A DNA stretch of 61,427 nucleotides from Actinomycetota bacterium (GTDB taxonomy: Bacteria; Actinomycetota; Actinomycetes; Nanopelagicales; Nanopelagicaceae). The DNA lies in the NCBI GenBank assembly GCA_015660815.1, contig JACSDF010000004.1:1-61427 (forward strand), given 5' to 3'. Under the pieces are notes generated by a model. That model ran no database searches. It saw nothing but the letters and a program-made list of their open reading frames with translations, and was not told the origin of the DNA. The position numbers and the translations under genes were made by a program. Positions 28,193-37,836 of this stretch are shown here, in pieces (the stretch's first letter is position 1; every line of letters begins with the position of its first letter).

Positions 28193-29205
28193 TCGAATGC
28201 ACCCGCCTTTCTATTTTTTTGATACAAAAACTTCCACGAAAGAAACTCGTCGTGAGAGGCAGTGAATCGAGTATCTCCGGGTGCAACGGTAATGAAATAG
28301 AGCCAATCTCCAACGGCAGGATTTATCGTCGCCTCCATTGCGCGCACCCCTGGATTTCCAATTGGGGTCGGTGGTAAGCCATATCTCTTATACGTGTTGT
28401 AAAGGGAATCTATGAGTGTTGATGAAGTACTCAAAAATATTTGACCACGAACTTTTTTAATATAATGGACAGTTGAATCCATCTGAAGCGGCATAGAAAT
28501 TTCGAGTCTATTCAAAATTACGCGAGCAACTTTACTGAAATCTGCAGTGTCGCCTTCGGCTTGCACAATGGAAGCAATTGTCAATAATTGTAATGGAGTA
28601 TATGTGCCTGATGCGTTAAGAATATCCTGTCCAAATTTTTCGCTTCGAAAACGATTCACCATTGCTTGGAGCACCTGAAGCGCACTGGTTTGCCGCGGAA
28701 AACTATATTGAGCGGGGAAAAGTAAACCCTCTGGATTACTAAATCCTGACGGGAGAATCAGCGAATCGAGAGCTTGCAATACCTCAACTTTCTTAAACCC
28801 ATATATAAGCAATGAATCAACTATCTCCTGACTCCACGCGCCTTCAAATACTTTGATCAGATTTGGAATGCGCGTCGGATCAAGTAACTGTTCAAGTGCT
28901 TGCGCCGCAGAAATGGATAAAGTGAGTCGATGAGAGCCGGGAGATACTTTTTCGGAGTTTCTATCCGCAACAGCGACTTTAAAATATGCTGAAACCGATT
29001 TTGTAACTTTATTTTTAAATAGAAGTTCTGCCACCTCGTAACCCGTTGCACCGGATGCGATGTCCACAACTACCTCAGGCTCATTAACGCCAATCACGCG
29101 AGTAGCAAAATCTGGTGTTGTTGAAGTATTGCTTCGAATCTGGTGAAGTGAGTAGGTCAATGCAAGAACAAAGACCATCGCCAATATAACTGGCCTGATT
29201 TTCAC
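28189..29205 (-). CDS. mltG: endolytic murein transglycosylase MltG (YceG-like)
   Basis: MltG cleaves nascent glycan strands at the membrane and helps set their length. One N-terminal membrane anchor (VILAMVFVLALTYSLHQI) precedes a periplasm-side LysM-like region and the YceG domain. The catalytic glutamate is in LTIASIVQAEGDTADF, and TPIGNPGVRAMEATINPA is the conserved substrate-side motif. Length is 338. The ruvX-mltG-aroE order with 4-base overlaps is standard for the phylum. Confidence 0.92.
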   Translation of the reverse strand: MKIRPVILAMVFVLALTYSLHQIRSNTSTTPDFATRVIGVNEPEVVVDIASGATGYEVAELLFKNKVTKSVSAYFKVAVADRNSEKVSPGSHRLTLSISAAQALEQLLDPTRIPNLIKVFEGAWSQEIVDSLLIYGFKKVEVLQALDSLILPSGFSNPEGLLFPAQYSFPRQTSALQVLQAMVNRFRSEKFGQDILNASGTYTPLQLLTIASIVQAEGDTADFSKVARVILNRLEISMPLQMDSTVHYIKKVRGQIFLSTSSTLIDSLYNTYKRYGLPPTPIGNPGVRAMEATINPAVGDWLYFITVAPGDTRFTASHDEFLSWKFLYQKNRKAGAFD

Positions 29206-29627
29206 GTTCGATTCTTTTCAATCGAGAGTGCAAACTCTAAAATTGCTACTGCAGCGGCTTCATCAATCCGAGATTTCGATTCCTTCGCACGTACTCCGGA
29301 ATCACGCAAACTTCTGGCGCCACTCACCGTCGATAGCCGTTCATCTATAAGTTCTATAGGAGAATTCGTCAAAGTTAGAAGAAAATCCCGGAACTCCAAA
29401 GATTTATCAACAGCCGATCCAGAACTGCCATCCATATTTGACGGCTTTCCTATATAGATTTTGATGGGTTCTATCTCTCGGAAAATTTCTAGCAGTTTAA
29501 TCTTCAACTTCTTATCAGTACTTTGTAGAGTTGTTAGAGGTGACGCCAAAATCCCATCGGCGTCACACGATGCGATACCAATTCGAAGATCGCCATAATC
29601 AAAGGCAATACGGCGACCTCTTTGCAT
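29202..29627 (-). CDS. ruvX: Holliday junction resolvase-like / pre-16S rRNA nuclease RuvX
   Basis: A YqgF-family RNase H-fold protein of 141 residues, implicated in 16S rRNA 5' end maturation. Motifs are IAFDYGDLRIGIASCD at the N-terminus, YIGKPSNMDGSSGSA, LIDERLSTVSGARSL and SRIDEAAAVAILE, with the acidic catalytic residues kept. It overlaps the mltG start and begins 8 bases after alaS. Confidence 0.94.
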   Translation of the reverse strand: MQRGRRIAFDYGDLRIGIASCDADGILASPLTTLQSTDKKLKIKLLEIFREIEPIKIYIGKPSNMDGSSGSAVDKSLEFRDFLLTLTNSPIELIDERLSTVSGARSLRDSGVRAKESKSRIDEAAAVAILEFALSIEKNRT

Positions 29628-29635
29628 ACGCGCAA

Positions 29636-32308
29636 TTACCCTTTAAGTGCGGTGGTGATCGCTTCCAGGGCCTGGACGGCTTTCGATGCATCTGTGCCGC
29701 CACCTTGTGCAAAATCATCTTTACCGCCGCCACCGCCGCCAAGAATGGTTGAACCAATTTTAACTAATGCACCTGCCTTAACTCCGAGATTCCGAGCTCC
29801 ATCACTTGCTGCCACTACTAAAACTGGTTTGGAGTCATTAACACTAATGAGCGCTACGACACTCACCGATGATTGTGCTCGTAGCTCCAATGCAATTTTT
29901 CTTAAATCCTCACCTGAGATTCCATCATTGAGAAGAGCCACGATCGTTGAAACTCCATTGATGTCTATAGCGGTTTTAGCTATCTCCTTCACTTGAGCAA
30001 AAGCACCTGCAGATCGAAGTGCAGCAATCTCCTTCTCAATATCCTTCATTCTTGAGAGTAAATCCGAAATTCGCTCAGGCAGTTCTTCAACACGTGCACC
30101 TTTAATTAAGTCAGTTAATGAGTTAAGCAAAATATGTTCACGTGCTAAAAACTTGTATGCATCAACGCCTACTAAGGCTTCAACTCGACGTACACCTGCA
30201 CCGATAGAAGACTCGTTCAATAATTTAACAACACCTAATTCTCCAGATGCAAGTACATGAGTACCACCGCATAACTCGCGTGCCCAATCTCCTACGCTTA
30301 CGACACGAACAACATCGCCATATTTTTCACCGAATAGGGCCATTGCACCGATCTCTTTAGCCTGGGCCTGAGACATGGTTTCGGCGGTAACTTGCAAATT
30401 ATCTAGCAACAAAGTATTTACTCGAGATTCAACTTCGTTAATTACACTCTCTGGTACCGCTCCGGTCGAAGGAAAATCGAAGCGGAAGCGTCCCGGTGAG
30501 TTCTCGGATCCGGCTTGCGTGGCCGTCTCCCCTAAAATTTCGCGGAAAGCTTTATGTACCATGTGTGTTGCTGTGTGTGCCCGAGAAATCGCAGCTCTAC
30601 GTTCCACATCAATGTGAGCTAGAGCTTGACTACCGATTTCGACGCTACCGGTGACTACTCGACCACGGTGAACAAAAACTCCCGGAACTGGCGTTTGTAC
30701 ATCCTCGATTTCAATAAGGGCGCCGTTGGCTAAGGAAATTTGTCCACCATCTGCTAACTGACCACCACCTTCTGCATAGAAAGGCGTGCGATTTAAGATA
30801 ACCTCAACGTCAAAGCCAGCATCAACGTTATTTACCGAAACTCCATCAACGAGTAGTCCAGTAATTAAAGATTCACTTGTGGTCGATGTGTAACCGCAGA
30901 ATTCACTCTTTCCGTTTTTATCAGCGATTGCGCGATATTGGCTAACATCGGTATGCCCACTCTTTTTGGCGCGAGAATCGGCTTTGGCCCTATCTTTTTG
31001 CTCCTGCATTAATCGTCTAAAACCTACCTCGTCGACGTCAAGGCCCTCTTCGCGTGCCATTTCCAACGTCAAATCAAAAGGAAAACCATATGTGTCATGG
31101 AGTTTAAAGGCCTCGGCAGCGGGCAAAATCGATAGTGAGCTCTTCTTCAAGGCCGCGGTTGCACCATCGAAGATTGTTGTTCCACTCTTTAACGTTTGTA
31201 AGAAACTTTCTTCTTCGGAAACACTAACGGAGAGAATTCTCACTTTATCTGAAATTAACTCAGGATATTGGGGACCCATAGCACCAATGGCAGCAACAGT
31301 TAGTTCGGACATGATGGGATCCATGGAGCCGAGTAAATGCATATTGCGAATCGTTCGGCGCATCATGCGACGCAGTACATATCCTCGACCTTCATTACCG
31401 GGAGTTACGCCATCACCAATGAGCATCGCAGATGTACGTGCATGATCAGCAATAACTCTCAATGAGATATCAGAGTTCTCTGATGCCCCGTACTTCACAC
31501 CCGTTAACTCTGATGCTTTTTTAAGAATCTGCATCGTTGTATCAATCTCGTAGATATTTTCTACACCCTGTAAAATCGAAGTTACACGTTCAAGACCAAG
31601 GCCCGTGTCAATACTTTTTGCAGGTAATTCACCGAGAATCGGGAAGTCATCTTTACCGCTACCCACTCCACGTTCATTCTGCATGAATACTAAGTTCCAA
31701 ATCTCCATAAATCGATTCTCATCGGCAATGGGCCCACCATCTTTTCCGTAAGCAGGTCCACGGTCATAATAAATTTCAGAACAGGGTCCACATGGACCAG
31801 GTACACCCATCGACCAAAAATTGGTCTCCATACCCATTCGTTGAATTCGCTCTGAGGGTAAGCCAATTTTTCTATGCCAAATATCGGCGGCTTCATCATC
31901 ATCTAGGAAGACCGTTACCCATAATTTATCTGGAGAAAAACCATAACCGCCATCATCGATTGCTCGAGTCAATAGCTCCCAGGCAAGTGAGATAGCACCC
32001 TCTTTAAAATAATCGCCGAACGAGAAATTTCCACACATCTGGAAAAATGATGCATGACGAGTAGTTTTTCCAACTTCATCAATATCTAATGTTCGAACAC
32101 ATTTTTGTACTGAAGTTGCGCGTACAAAAGGTGGTGTAACTTCACCTAAGAAATATGGTTTAAAAGGAACCATCCCAGCATTGACTAAAAGTAGATTCGG
32201 ATCATCGGCGATAAGTGAGGCCGAAGGTACGACGTCATGGGTTAGTCCTTGGCGATTATCACTCTCAAAAAAACGCAGCCAGCGCGCACGGATCTCGGCG
32301 GATTCCAC
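29636..32308 (-). CDS. alaS: alanyl-tRNA synthetase
   Basis: Charges tRNA-Ala. The 890-residue protein has the class II core ([41 protein letters not shown]), the editing domain with [13 protein letters not shown] and CGGTHV zinc-site residues, and the glycine-rich C-terminal DHHA1 domain. It begins with GTG 32308. No frameshift is seen. Confidence 0.98.
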   Translation of the reverse strand: MESAEIRARWLRFFESDNRQGLTHDVVPSASLIADDPNLLLVNAGMVPFKPYFLGEVTPPFVRATSVQKCVRTLDIDEVGKTTRHASFFQMCGNFSFGDYFKEGAISLAWELLTRAIDDGGYGFSPDKLWVTVFLDDDEAADIWHRKIGLPSERIQRMGMETNFWSMGVPGPCGPCSEIYYDRGPAYGKDGGPIADENRFMEIWNLVFMQNERGVGSGKDDFPILGELPAKSIDTGLGLERVTSILQGVENIYEIDTTMQILKKASELTGVKYGASENSDISLRVIADHARTSAMLIGDGVTPGNEGRGYVLRRMMRRTIRNMHLLGSMDPIMSELTVAAIGAMGPQYPELISDKVRILSVSVSEEESFLQTLKSGTTIFDGATAALKKSSLSILPAAEAFKLHDTYGFPFDLTLEMAREEGLDVDEVGFRRLMQEQKDRAKADSRAKKSGHTDVSQYRAIADKNGKSEFCGYTSTTSESLITGLLVDGVSVNNVDAGFDVEVILNRTPFYAEGGGQLADGGQISLANGALIEIEDVQTPVPGVFVHRGRVVTGSVEIGSQALAHIDVERRAAISRAHTATHMVHKAFREILGETATQAGSENSPGRFRFDFPSTGAVPESVINEVESRVNTLLLDNLQVTAETMSQAQAKEIGAMALFGEKYGDVVRVVSVGDWARELCGGTHVLASGELGVVKLLNESSIGAGVRRVEALVGVDAYKFLAREHILLNSLTDLIKGARVEELPERISDLLSRMKDIEKEIAALRSAGAFAQVKEIAKTAIDINGVSTIVALLNDGISGEDLRKIALELRAQSSVSVVALISVNDSKPVLVVAASDGARNLGVKAGALVKIGSTILGGGGGGKDDFAQGGGTDASKAVQALEAITTALKG

Positions 32309-32317
32309 GTACTGTGA

Positions 32318-32677
32318 TCACTCAGACTTATTCTTAGAGCGTGACTTTTTCTTGGATGCCGCGGCCAAAATCGCTCCAGCAACTTTAACTGCAGAGCCGT
32401 TCTTATTCATAAAGGAGTTCGTTGCGTTAGCTACTTTGTCTGAGATATCTTCAGCGTTTTTTGTGATTTTATTGAAGCTCTTAAGTGGTCCGTTAACAAG
32501 AGTGACAGTTGTGTGAACCTCTTCAATAAGAGGTGCGGTCTCATTGGTCAGAGATTTAAGTGAGAGCTTAGCCTCATCGATAAATCGGCCGACCCTGATT
32601 ACGACATAACTGATAGCGATAGCGATAATTAAGAGTCCGCTCGCTGCGATGATAGTTGCAATTCCACCTGGTCCCAT
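32318..32677 (-). CDS. DUF948-type single-pass membrane protein
   Basis: A 119-residue protein with one N-terminal membrane segment (IIAASGLLIIAIAISYVVIRV) followed by a coiled-coil-like region and a lysine/serine-rich basic tail. Its position between aspS and alaS and its form match the DUF948 family found there in other actinobacteria. The function is not known. It lies 9 bases from alaS and 4 bases from aspS, so it is in the same transcript. Confidence 0.75.
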   Translation of the reverse strand: MGPGGIATIIAASGLLIIAIAISYVVIRVGRFIDEAKLSLKSLTNETAPLIEEVHTTVTLVNGPLKSFNKITKNAEDISDKVANATNSFMNKNGSAVKVAGAILAAASKKKSRSKNKSE

Positions 32678-32681
32678 GTAA

Positions 32682-34433
32682 CTAGCCTACCTGAGGAGTG
32701 TTCTTCGCTGCGCCATCGATACCGCTCTCTTTTCGTTGAGCGGCAGTAATAGGAGTAGGAGCTCCAGTTAAAGGATCTCCCCCGCTCGCCGTCTTTGGAA
32801 AAGCGATAACTTCGCGAATTGAATCGGATCCAGTCAGTAAGGCGCAGACTCGATCAAGACCCAACGCAATTCCACCATGGGGAGGCGGACCATAATTGAA
32901 TGCCTCGAGCAAGAATCCAAATTTCGATGCCGCTTCCTCGTCACTTAAACCGATAACGCGAAAGACTTCGCTCTGCATTTTCTGATCATGAATACGAATC
33001 GAGCCCCCACCTAACTCTGTTCCATTTAAAACTATGTCGTAGGCATATGCCAGCGCATGCTCAGGGTCAGTGGCAAAACTAGATGCAAACTCAGGTTTTG
33101 GACCGGTGAAGGGGTGATGAACAGCGGTCCATCCCCCGTTATCTGTTGGTTCAAACATCGGTGCATCGACAACCCACAAAAACTCCCACGAATCGTCTGC
33201 AATAAGTCCACAACGCTTTCCAATTTCAAGTCGGACAGCACCTAAAAGATTCAGCGATGCACTGCGCTCGCCTGCGGCAAAAAAGATTGCATCGCCAGGT
33301 TTAGCTCCGGTTGCTGCGGCAATTCCAGCGGACTCACTCTCATTCAAATTTTTAGCAACGGGTCCACCTAAAGCACCATCGGCATCAACCAAAATATAGG
33401 CCAAACCCTTTGCGCCCCGGGCTTTGGCCCACTCTTGCCACGCATCAAGTTCGCGCCGAGGCGAAGTTGCTCCCCCTGGCATCACAACTGCGCCAACATA
33501 GGGTGCTTGGAAAACCCTAAAACTTGTTTCTGCAAAGAATTTAGTCTGCTCTGTGAGTTCATTGCCAAAACGAAGATCTGGCTTATCTGATCCATATCGC
33601 GACATAGCTTCGGCATATGTCATGCGTTTCAATGGCAACTCGATTGTGTAACCAACGGTTTCTTTCCAAATTTTGGCAACGATTTTTTCAGCCACAGCCA
33701 AAATATCCTCTTGATCAATGAAGGACATTTCAATATCTAACTGAGTGAATTCAGGCTGGCGATCTGCACGGAAATCTTCGTCACGGAAACAACGGGCTAT
33801 CTGGTAATACTTTTCCATTCCTGCAACCATCAATAACTGTTTAAAGAGTTGTGGAGACTGTGGCAGGGCATACCAGCTTCCAGGTTGGAGCCGAACCGGC
33901 ACAAGGAAGTCACGCGCACCTTCTGGCGTTGAACGTGTCAGATATGGCGTTTCAATCTCAAGAAACGACTCATCCTCCATAACACGTCGAATTATTGAAG
34001 TTACCTTTGAACGAAGTCGAAGGTTGGCCGCAGGTTTTTCCCGGCGTAGATCCAAGTAGCGATACTTAAGGCGAACTTCTTCACCAATATCTGAGTCATT
34101 GCCGCTATCAATAGGAAATGGAAGCGGGGCTGATTCACTCAGGACTACAACTGTGTCTCCCATGACTTCAATCTCACCAGTTGGAATATTCGAATTCTCA
34201 TTTCCTGCTGGCCTTGCGAGAACTTCACCAGTGATTTGCAAACACCACTCTGCACGAAGTGCGCCTGCGATTTTCTCATCCCGAATCACAACCTGAACCG
34301 AACCGGATGCGTCGCGAAGATCGATAAATGCCACACCACCATGATCGCGGCGTCGCGAAACCCAGCCTGCCAAAGTAACTACTGTACCGGCATCAGATTT
34401 GCGCAGCGTGCCTGCATCGTGACTTCTTAACAT
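32682..34433 (-). CDS. aspS: aspartyl-tRNA synthetase
   Basis: Charges tRNA-Asp, and in organisms without AsnRS often tRNA-Asn too. The 583-residue bacterial-type enzyme has an OB-fold anticodon domain ([20 protein letters not shown]), motif 2 [18 protein letters not shown], the GAD insertion and motif 3 [14 protein letters not shown]. Whether it is discriminating cannot be told here, and no gatCAB genes lie in the window. Confidence 0.97.
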   Translation of the reverse strand: MLRSHDAGTLRKSDAGTVVTLAGWVSRRRDHGGVAFIDLRDASGSVQVVIRDEKIAGALRAEWCLQITGEVLARPAGNENSNIPTGEIEVMGDTVVVLSESAPLPFPIDSGNDSDIGEEVRLKYRYLDLRREKPAANLRLRSKVTSIIRRVMEDESFLEIETPYLTRSTPEGARDFLVPVRLQPGSWYALPQSPQLFKQLLMVAGMEKYYQIARCFRDEDFRADRQPEFTQLDIEMSFIDQEDILAVAEKIVAKIWKETVGYTIELPLKRMTYAEAMSRYGSDKPDLRFGNELTEQTKFFAETSFRVFQAPYVGAVVMPGGATSPRRELDAWQEWAKARGAKGLAYILVDADGALGGPVAKNLNESESAGIAAATGAKPGDAIFFAAGERSASLNLLGAVRLEIGKRCGLIADDSWEFLWVVDAPMFEPTDNGGWTAVHHPFTGPKPEFASSFATDPEHALAYAYDIVLNGTELGGGSIRIHDQKMQSEVFRVIGLSDEEAASKFGFLLEAFNYGPPPHGGIALGLDRVCALLTGSDSIREVIAFPKTASGGDPLTGAPTPITAAQRKESGIDGAAKNTPQVG

Positions 34434-34453
34434 AATGAGTGTGGTTTCGCTTT

Positions 34454-35704
34454 CTACAGTGCGTCGATTAAGGATGCAATTGTAACTGAAACCGATACGC
34501 CGGTGTTCATATTTTTCAGTTCAACGCTTTGAGAAGCAATCTCTTCATCGCCAATTACCACGACATTTCGTGCACCACTCTTATCGGCAGCCTTCATTGC
34601 AGCTTTTAAAGAGCGGTCACCGAAGGCTATTTCAACTATTTTTCCTGCGCCTCGTAATTGTGTAGCTAACTCCAAAACTCTCTGCATTGCGCCATCGCCC
34701 AGCGGAATAATGAATAAATCCGAAACAAAGCCATCGATTGAAATTACTCCTTCAGCCTCGGCTGCCAACAACGCTCGGTCAATCCCAAGACCGAAACCAA
34801 TTCCGGAGAGTTCTTGACCTCCAAGTTCGGCCATCAATCCATCGTAGCGGCCACCCCCGCCGATGCCAGATTGAGCACCTAAGAGATCATGTACAAACTC
34901 AAAGGTAGTACCCGTGTAGTAATCCAAACCTCGTACCATTCGTGGATTAAGTTGATATGAAATGCCTAATGCATCTAGATAACTCTTCACCGCTTCAAAA
35001 TGTTGAAGAGATGCATCACTTAGATAGTCCATCAAAACAGGTGCCTGCGCCATGGCCTTTTGCATTACTTCTCGTTTATCATCAAATAACCGAAGAGGAT
35101 TTATCAAAGCTCTAGACGCAGTAGTTTCATCTAAATCAAGAGTTGAAATATATTTCAGAAGATCGACACGATGTGCCGCACGCGATTGTGCATCACCAAG
35201 GCTGGTAATTTCTAAGTGATACTGTTTCAACCCAATTGATTTGAAGCCAGCATCGGCGATAGCAATAACTTCAGCATCAATTGCCGGATCATCTAAACCA
35301 ATTGCTTCAATACCTACTTGATAGAATTGACGGTAACGTCCGGCTTGCGGGCGTTCGGCGCGAAAATAAGCACCTGAATACCAAATCTTTACTGGCAGGC
35401 GACCTCGGTCAAGACCATGCTCTATAACTGCGCGCATAGCTCCCGCTGTTCCTTCAGGGCGCAAAGTAATCGAGCGATCTCCCCTATCGGTAAAGGTGTA
35501 CATCTCTTTTGTCACCACATCAGTTGATGCGCCAACTCCTCGAGTAAAAAGTTCGGTATCTTCAAAAACAGGTAGCTCCATGAGTTGATATCCCGCTAGA
35601 CGGGCAGGTGCAATCAGAGATTCACGAACGAACTCAAATAATTTCGATCGTGGCGGAACATATTCGCTGACCCCTTTGGGGGCTTGAATTCTCGCTCGAG
35701 CCAT
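34454..35704 (-). CDS. hisS: histidyl-tRNA synthetase
   Basis: Charges tRNA-His. Class II motifs are present: [19 protein letters not shown] (motif 2 region), histidine A motif [27 protein letters not shown] and [14 protein letters not shown] (motif 3). The C-terminal anticodon-binding domain covers about the last 90 residues. Length is 416. Its ATG shares a base with the stop of the preceding metallo-beta-lactamase gene. Confidence 0.97.
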   Translation of the reverse strand: MARARIQAPKGVSEYVPPRSKLFEFVRESLIAPARLAGYQLMELPVFEDTELFTRGVGASTDVVTKEMYTFTDRGDRSITLRPEGTAGAMRAVIEHGLDRGRLPVKIWYSGAYFRAERPQAGRYRQFYQVGIEAIGLDDPAIDAEVIAIADAGFKSIGLKQYHLEITSLGDAQSRAAHRVDLLKYISTLDLDETTASRALINPLRLFDDKREVMQKAMAQAPVLMDYLSDASLQHFEAVKSYLDALGISYQLNPRMVRGLDYYTGTTFEFVHDLLGAQSGIGGGGRYDGLMAELGGQELSGIGFGLGIDRALLAAEAEGVISIDGFVSDLFIIPLGDGAMQRVLELATQLRGAGKIVEIAFGDRSLKAAMKAADKSGARNVVVIGDEEIASQSVELKNMNTGVSVSVTIASLIDAL

Positions 35705-36366
35705 TAGTAGCGCGCCTTAAGTGAGTTCAAGTAAGGATTGTATTTTCGTTCGCGACCAATCGTTGTTTCATCCCCATGTCCAGGTAATACCCGTAGATGG
35801 TCGCTAAGGGGAAGGATTTTTTTTCGCAAACTCTCCTCCATATCCTTAGCCGAACCAGTCGGTGAATCAGTGCGGCCAATCGAACCTGCAAAGAGAACAT
35901 CACCGCTAATGAGCAGTTCATTGGAAATTTCGAACATCAATGAGCCCGCCGTATGGCCTGGTGCATGTATGGAAGTAATTGTGAGCCCGACAATTTCAAG
36001 CAGCTCTCCATTTCGCAATTCTCTTACATCTCTTGGCTCAACAAACTCCATGCCTGCCAATGTCGCGGCAAATTCTGGCGACAGGCAGCGCTCGGGATGG
36101 GCAAGTGCGAGCCGATCTTGACTATGGATATATGCCGGAATCTCATATCCATCGGCGATGGGTGTAATCGAAAAAGTGTGGTCCAAATGGCCATGGGTAG
36201 CAAAAATAGCGACGGGCTTGAGATTAAACTCATCGAGAATGGCAGATAGCTGATGGCTCACATCGGGCATCCCCGGATCAATCACTATGCACTCAGCTCC
36301 TGGGGCGCTGGCAATGACCCAGCAATTAGTTGCAAACATAGGGGCGGCAAATGAGGCTACAAGCAT
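35704..36366 (-). CDS. metallo-beta-lactamase-fold hydrolase (glyoxalase II-like)
   Basis: The 220-residue MBL-fold protein has the metal motif [11 protein letters not shown], a further ligand in [11 protein letters not shown], the bridging aspartate in [15 protein letters not shown] and the last histidine in [12 protein letters not shown]. This layout is that of glyoxalase II-like hydrolases, but the substrate cannot be fixed. It sits directly before hisS, as in other actinobacteria. AAGGGG precedes the ATG by 7 bases. Confidence 0.85.
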   Translation of the reverse strand: MLVASFAAPMFATNCWVIASAPGAECIVIDPGMPDVSHQLSAILDEFNLKPVAIFATHGHLDHTFSITPIADGYEIPAYIHSQDRLALAHPERCLSPEFAATLAGMEFVEPRDVRELRNGELLEIVGLTITSIHAPGHTAGSLMFEISNELLISGDVLFAGSIGRTDSPTGSAKDMEESLRKKILPLSDHLRVLPGHGDETTIGRERKYNPYLNSLKARY

Positions 36367-36399
36367 CTTTAAACCCCTTATCCCTTGCCATAAGCCCGA

Positions 36400-36430
36400 T
36401 TGACGCTATCAGGCGAGTACAGGGTACCTT
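36400..36430 (+). promoter_or_regulatory. candidate promoter of the DUF349 gene
   Basis: TTGACG (36400-36405) and TACCTT (36425-36430) resemble -35 and -10 boxes but are 19 bases apart, which is long. Downstream to the gene is a leader of about 100 bases with two dyads. Confidence 0.35.
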
Positions 36431-36437
36431 TTACCCT
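36421..36437. promoter_or_regulatory. inverted repeat next to the DUF349 promoter
   Basis: AGGGTA and TACCCT are perfect inverted copies separated by 5 bases, overlapping the candidate -10 box. This placement would fit an operator. No known regulator consensus is recognised. Confidence 0.35.
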
Positions 36438-36459
36438 ACATAAACGCAGAATTCACGCG

Positions 36460-36479
36460 CTTTGAGGCTGACCTCAAAG
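36460..36479 (+). promoter_or_regulatory. 8-bp perfect hairpin in the DUF349 leader
   Basis: CTTTGAGG and CCTCAAAG pair perfectly around the 4-base loop CTGA. No T run follows, so it is unlikely to be an intrinsic terminator. It is followed by a third dyad, GTTCA-CT-TGAAC (36502-36513). Confidence 0.45.
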
Positions 36480-36536
36480 AGCCCGCGCCATACATAGCGA
36501 CGTTCACTTGAACAACGCGCTGAAAGGATCACCACC

Positions 36537-37835
36537 ATGACCGATATACATCCACTTCCTATAGCAACAGCGGCAAGCGCGCTGATTGGAGATCCTGCAG
36601 CATTTGGGCGAGTAGACGACGATGGAACAGTCTATGTTCGAACATCAAGCGGCGAAAAAGCCGTTGGTTCATATCCGGGGAAATCACCGGAAGAGGCACT
36701 TACATACTTTGTCCGTAAATTTGAAATGCTCGCCGCTGAAGTAGCGTTGTTGGCGGCACGTGTTAAAAGCGGAGCGCTAGTTCCATCCGATGCCTATATC
36801 GCAGTAAAGAAATTGCGAGATGCGATTAAAGAGTTAAATGCTGTTGGCGATTTAGAGGCACTCTCTGCATCGGTTGAGCAGATCGAGCCATTGATTGAAG
36901 GACATCGCGAAGCCTATGAGGCTAAAAAAGCCGCTGAAACTGCGGCAAAGAAAGCTCGCCTTGAACAAATCTTAATTGAGAAAGAGAAAATAGTTGCTGA
37001 GGCTGAATCATTAGCGATGAGTGAGTCATGGAAGAGCACGGGAGATCGATTAAAAACTCTATTAGATGAGTGGAAATCCGCGCCACGTTTAGATAAAGCC
37101 GCAGATGCCGAACTTTGGAAGCGTTTCTCATCCTCGCGCAACAAATTTGATAAGCGCCGTCGCACTCACTTTGCCGCCCTTGAAGCGGTCCAGAGCGTTG
37201 TCTCTGAGGCAAAAAAAGCGATTATCACCGAAGCTGAAAGCCTAGCCACATCAACTGATTGGGTACCAACAGCTAAGCGTTTTAAAACACTTATGGATGC
37301 TTGGAAAGCAACGGGTCGAGGCAAGCCAAGTGATGATGCAAAGATGTGGGCACGTTTTAAAGCCTCGCAAGATCAGTTCTTTACTGCAAAAAATGCAGAT
37401 CTAGAAAAACGCGATGTAACAATGGCAAGTAATTTGATAAAGCGCGAAGAACTTGTCGTACTCATCGAAGCAATTCTGCCAATAACGAAGTTAGATGAGG
37501 CTAAAAAGGCGCTACGTGAGCACATGAACGCGTGGAGCAAAATTGGTATGACCCATCGCGATAAGCGCGCCTCACTCGACGCTCGTGTGCAGGCAGTTGA
37601 AGCTGCGGTTAAAGCGGCCGAAGCCGACAATTGGCGCAAGAGTGACCCAGCTGCAAAGGCCAGAGCTCTAGAAGTAGTAAAGCAATTAACCGATTCAATC
37701 GAAAACTATGAAAAAACTGCGGCTAAATCGCAGGCTGCGGGCAATACCAAGAAGGCGACCGAGGCTTTAGAGTCTGCGGCGGCTCGAAGAGTGTGGCTCG
37801 CAGAGGCCGAAAAGAGTTTGGCCGAGTTTAGCTAA
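36537..37835 (+). CDS. DUF349 domain-containing coiled-coil protein
   Basis: A 432-residue, highly charged, helix-rich soluble protein. Two clear copies of the DUF349 unit are seen, AESLAMSESWKSTGDRLKTL and AESLATSTDWVPTAKRFKTL, each followed by W-rich and F-rich helices, and a more diverged third copy with LREHMNAWSKIGM. The cellular role of the family is not established. It is the only plus-strand gene in a long minus-strand block. GAAAGGA precedes ATG 36537 by about 8 bases. Its stop is one base from the convergent rel stop. Confidence 0.85.
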   Translation: MTDIHPLPIATAASALIGDPAAFGRVDDDGTVYVRTSSGEKAVGSYPGKSPEEALTYFVRKFEMLAAEVALLAARVKSGALVPSDAYIAVKKLRDAIKELNAVGDLEALSASVEQIEPLIEGHREAYEAKKAAETAAKKARLEQILIEKEKIVAEAESLAMSESWKSTGDRLKTLLDEWKSAPRLDKAADAELWKRFSSSRNKFDKRRRTHFAALEAVQSVVSEAKKAIITEAESLATSTDWVPTAKRFKTLMDAWKATGRGKPSDDAKMWARFKASQDQFFTAKNADLEKRDVTMASNLIKREELVVLIEAILPITKLDEAKKALREHMNAWSKIGMTHRDKRASLDARVQAVEAAVKAAEADNWRKSDPAAKARALEVVKQLTDSIENYEKTAAKSQAAGNTKKATEALESAAARRVWLAEAEKSLAEFS

Positions 37836-37836
37836 T

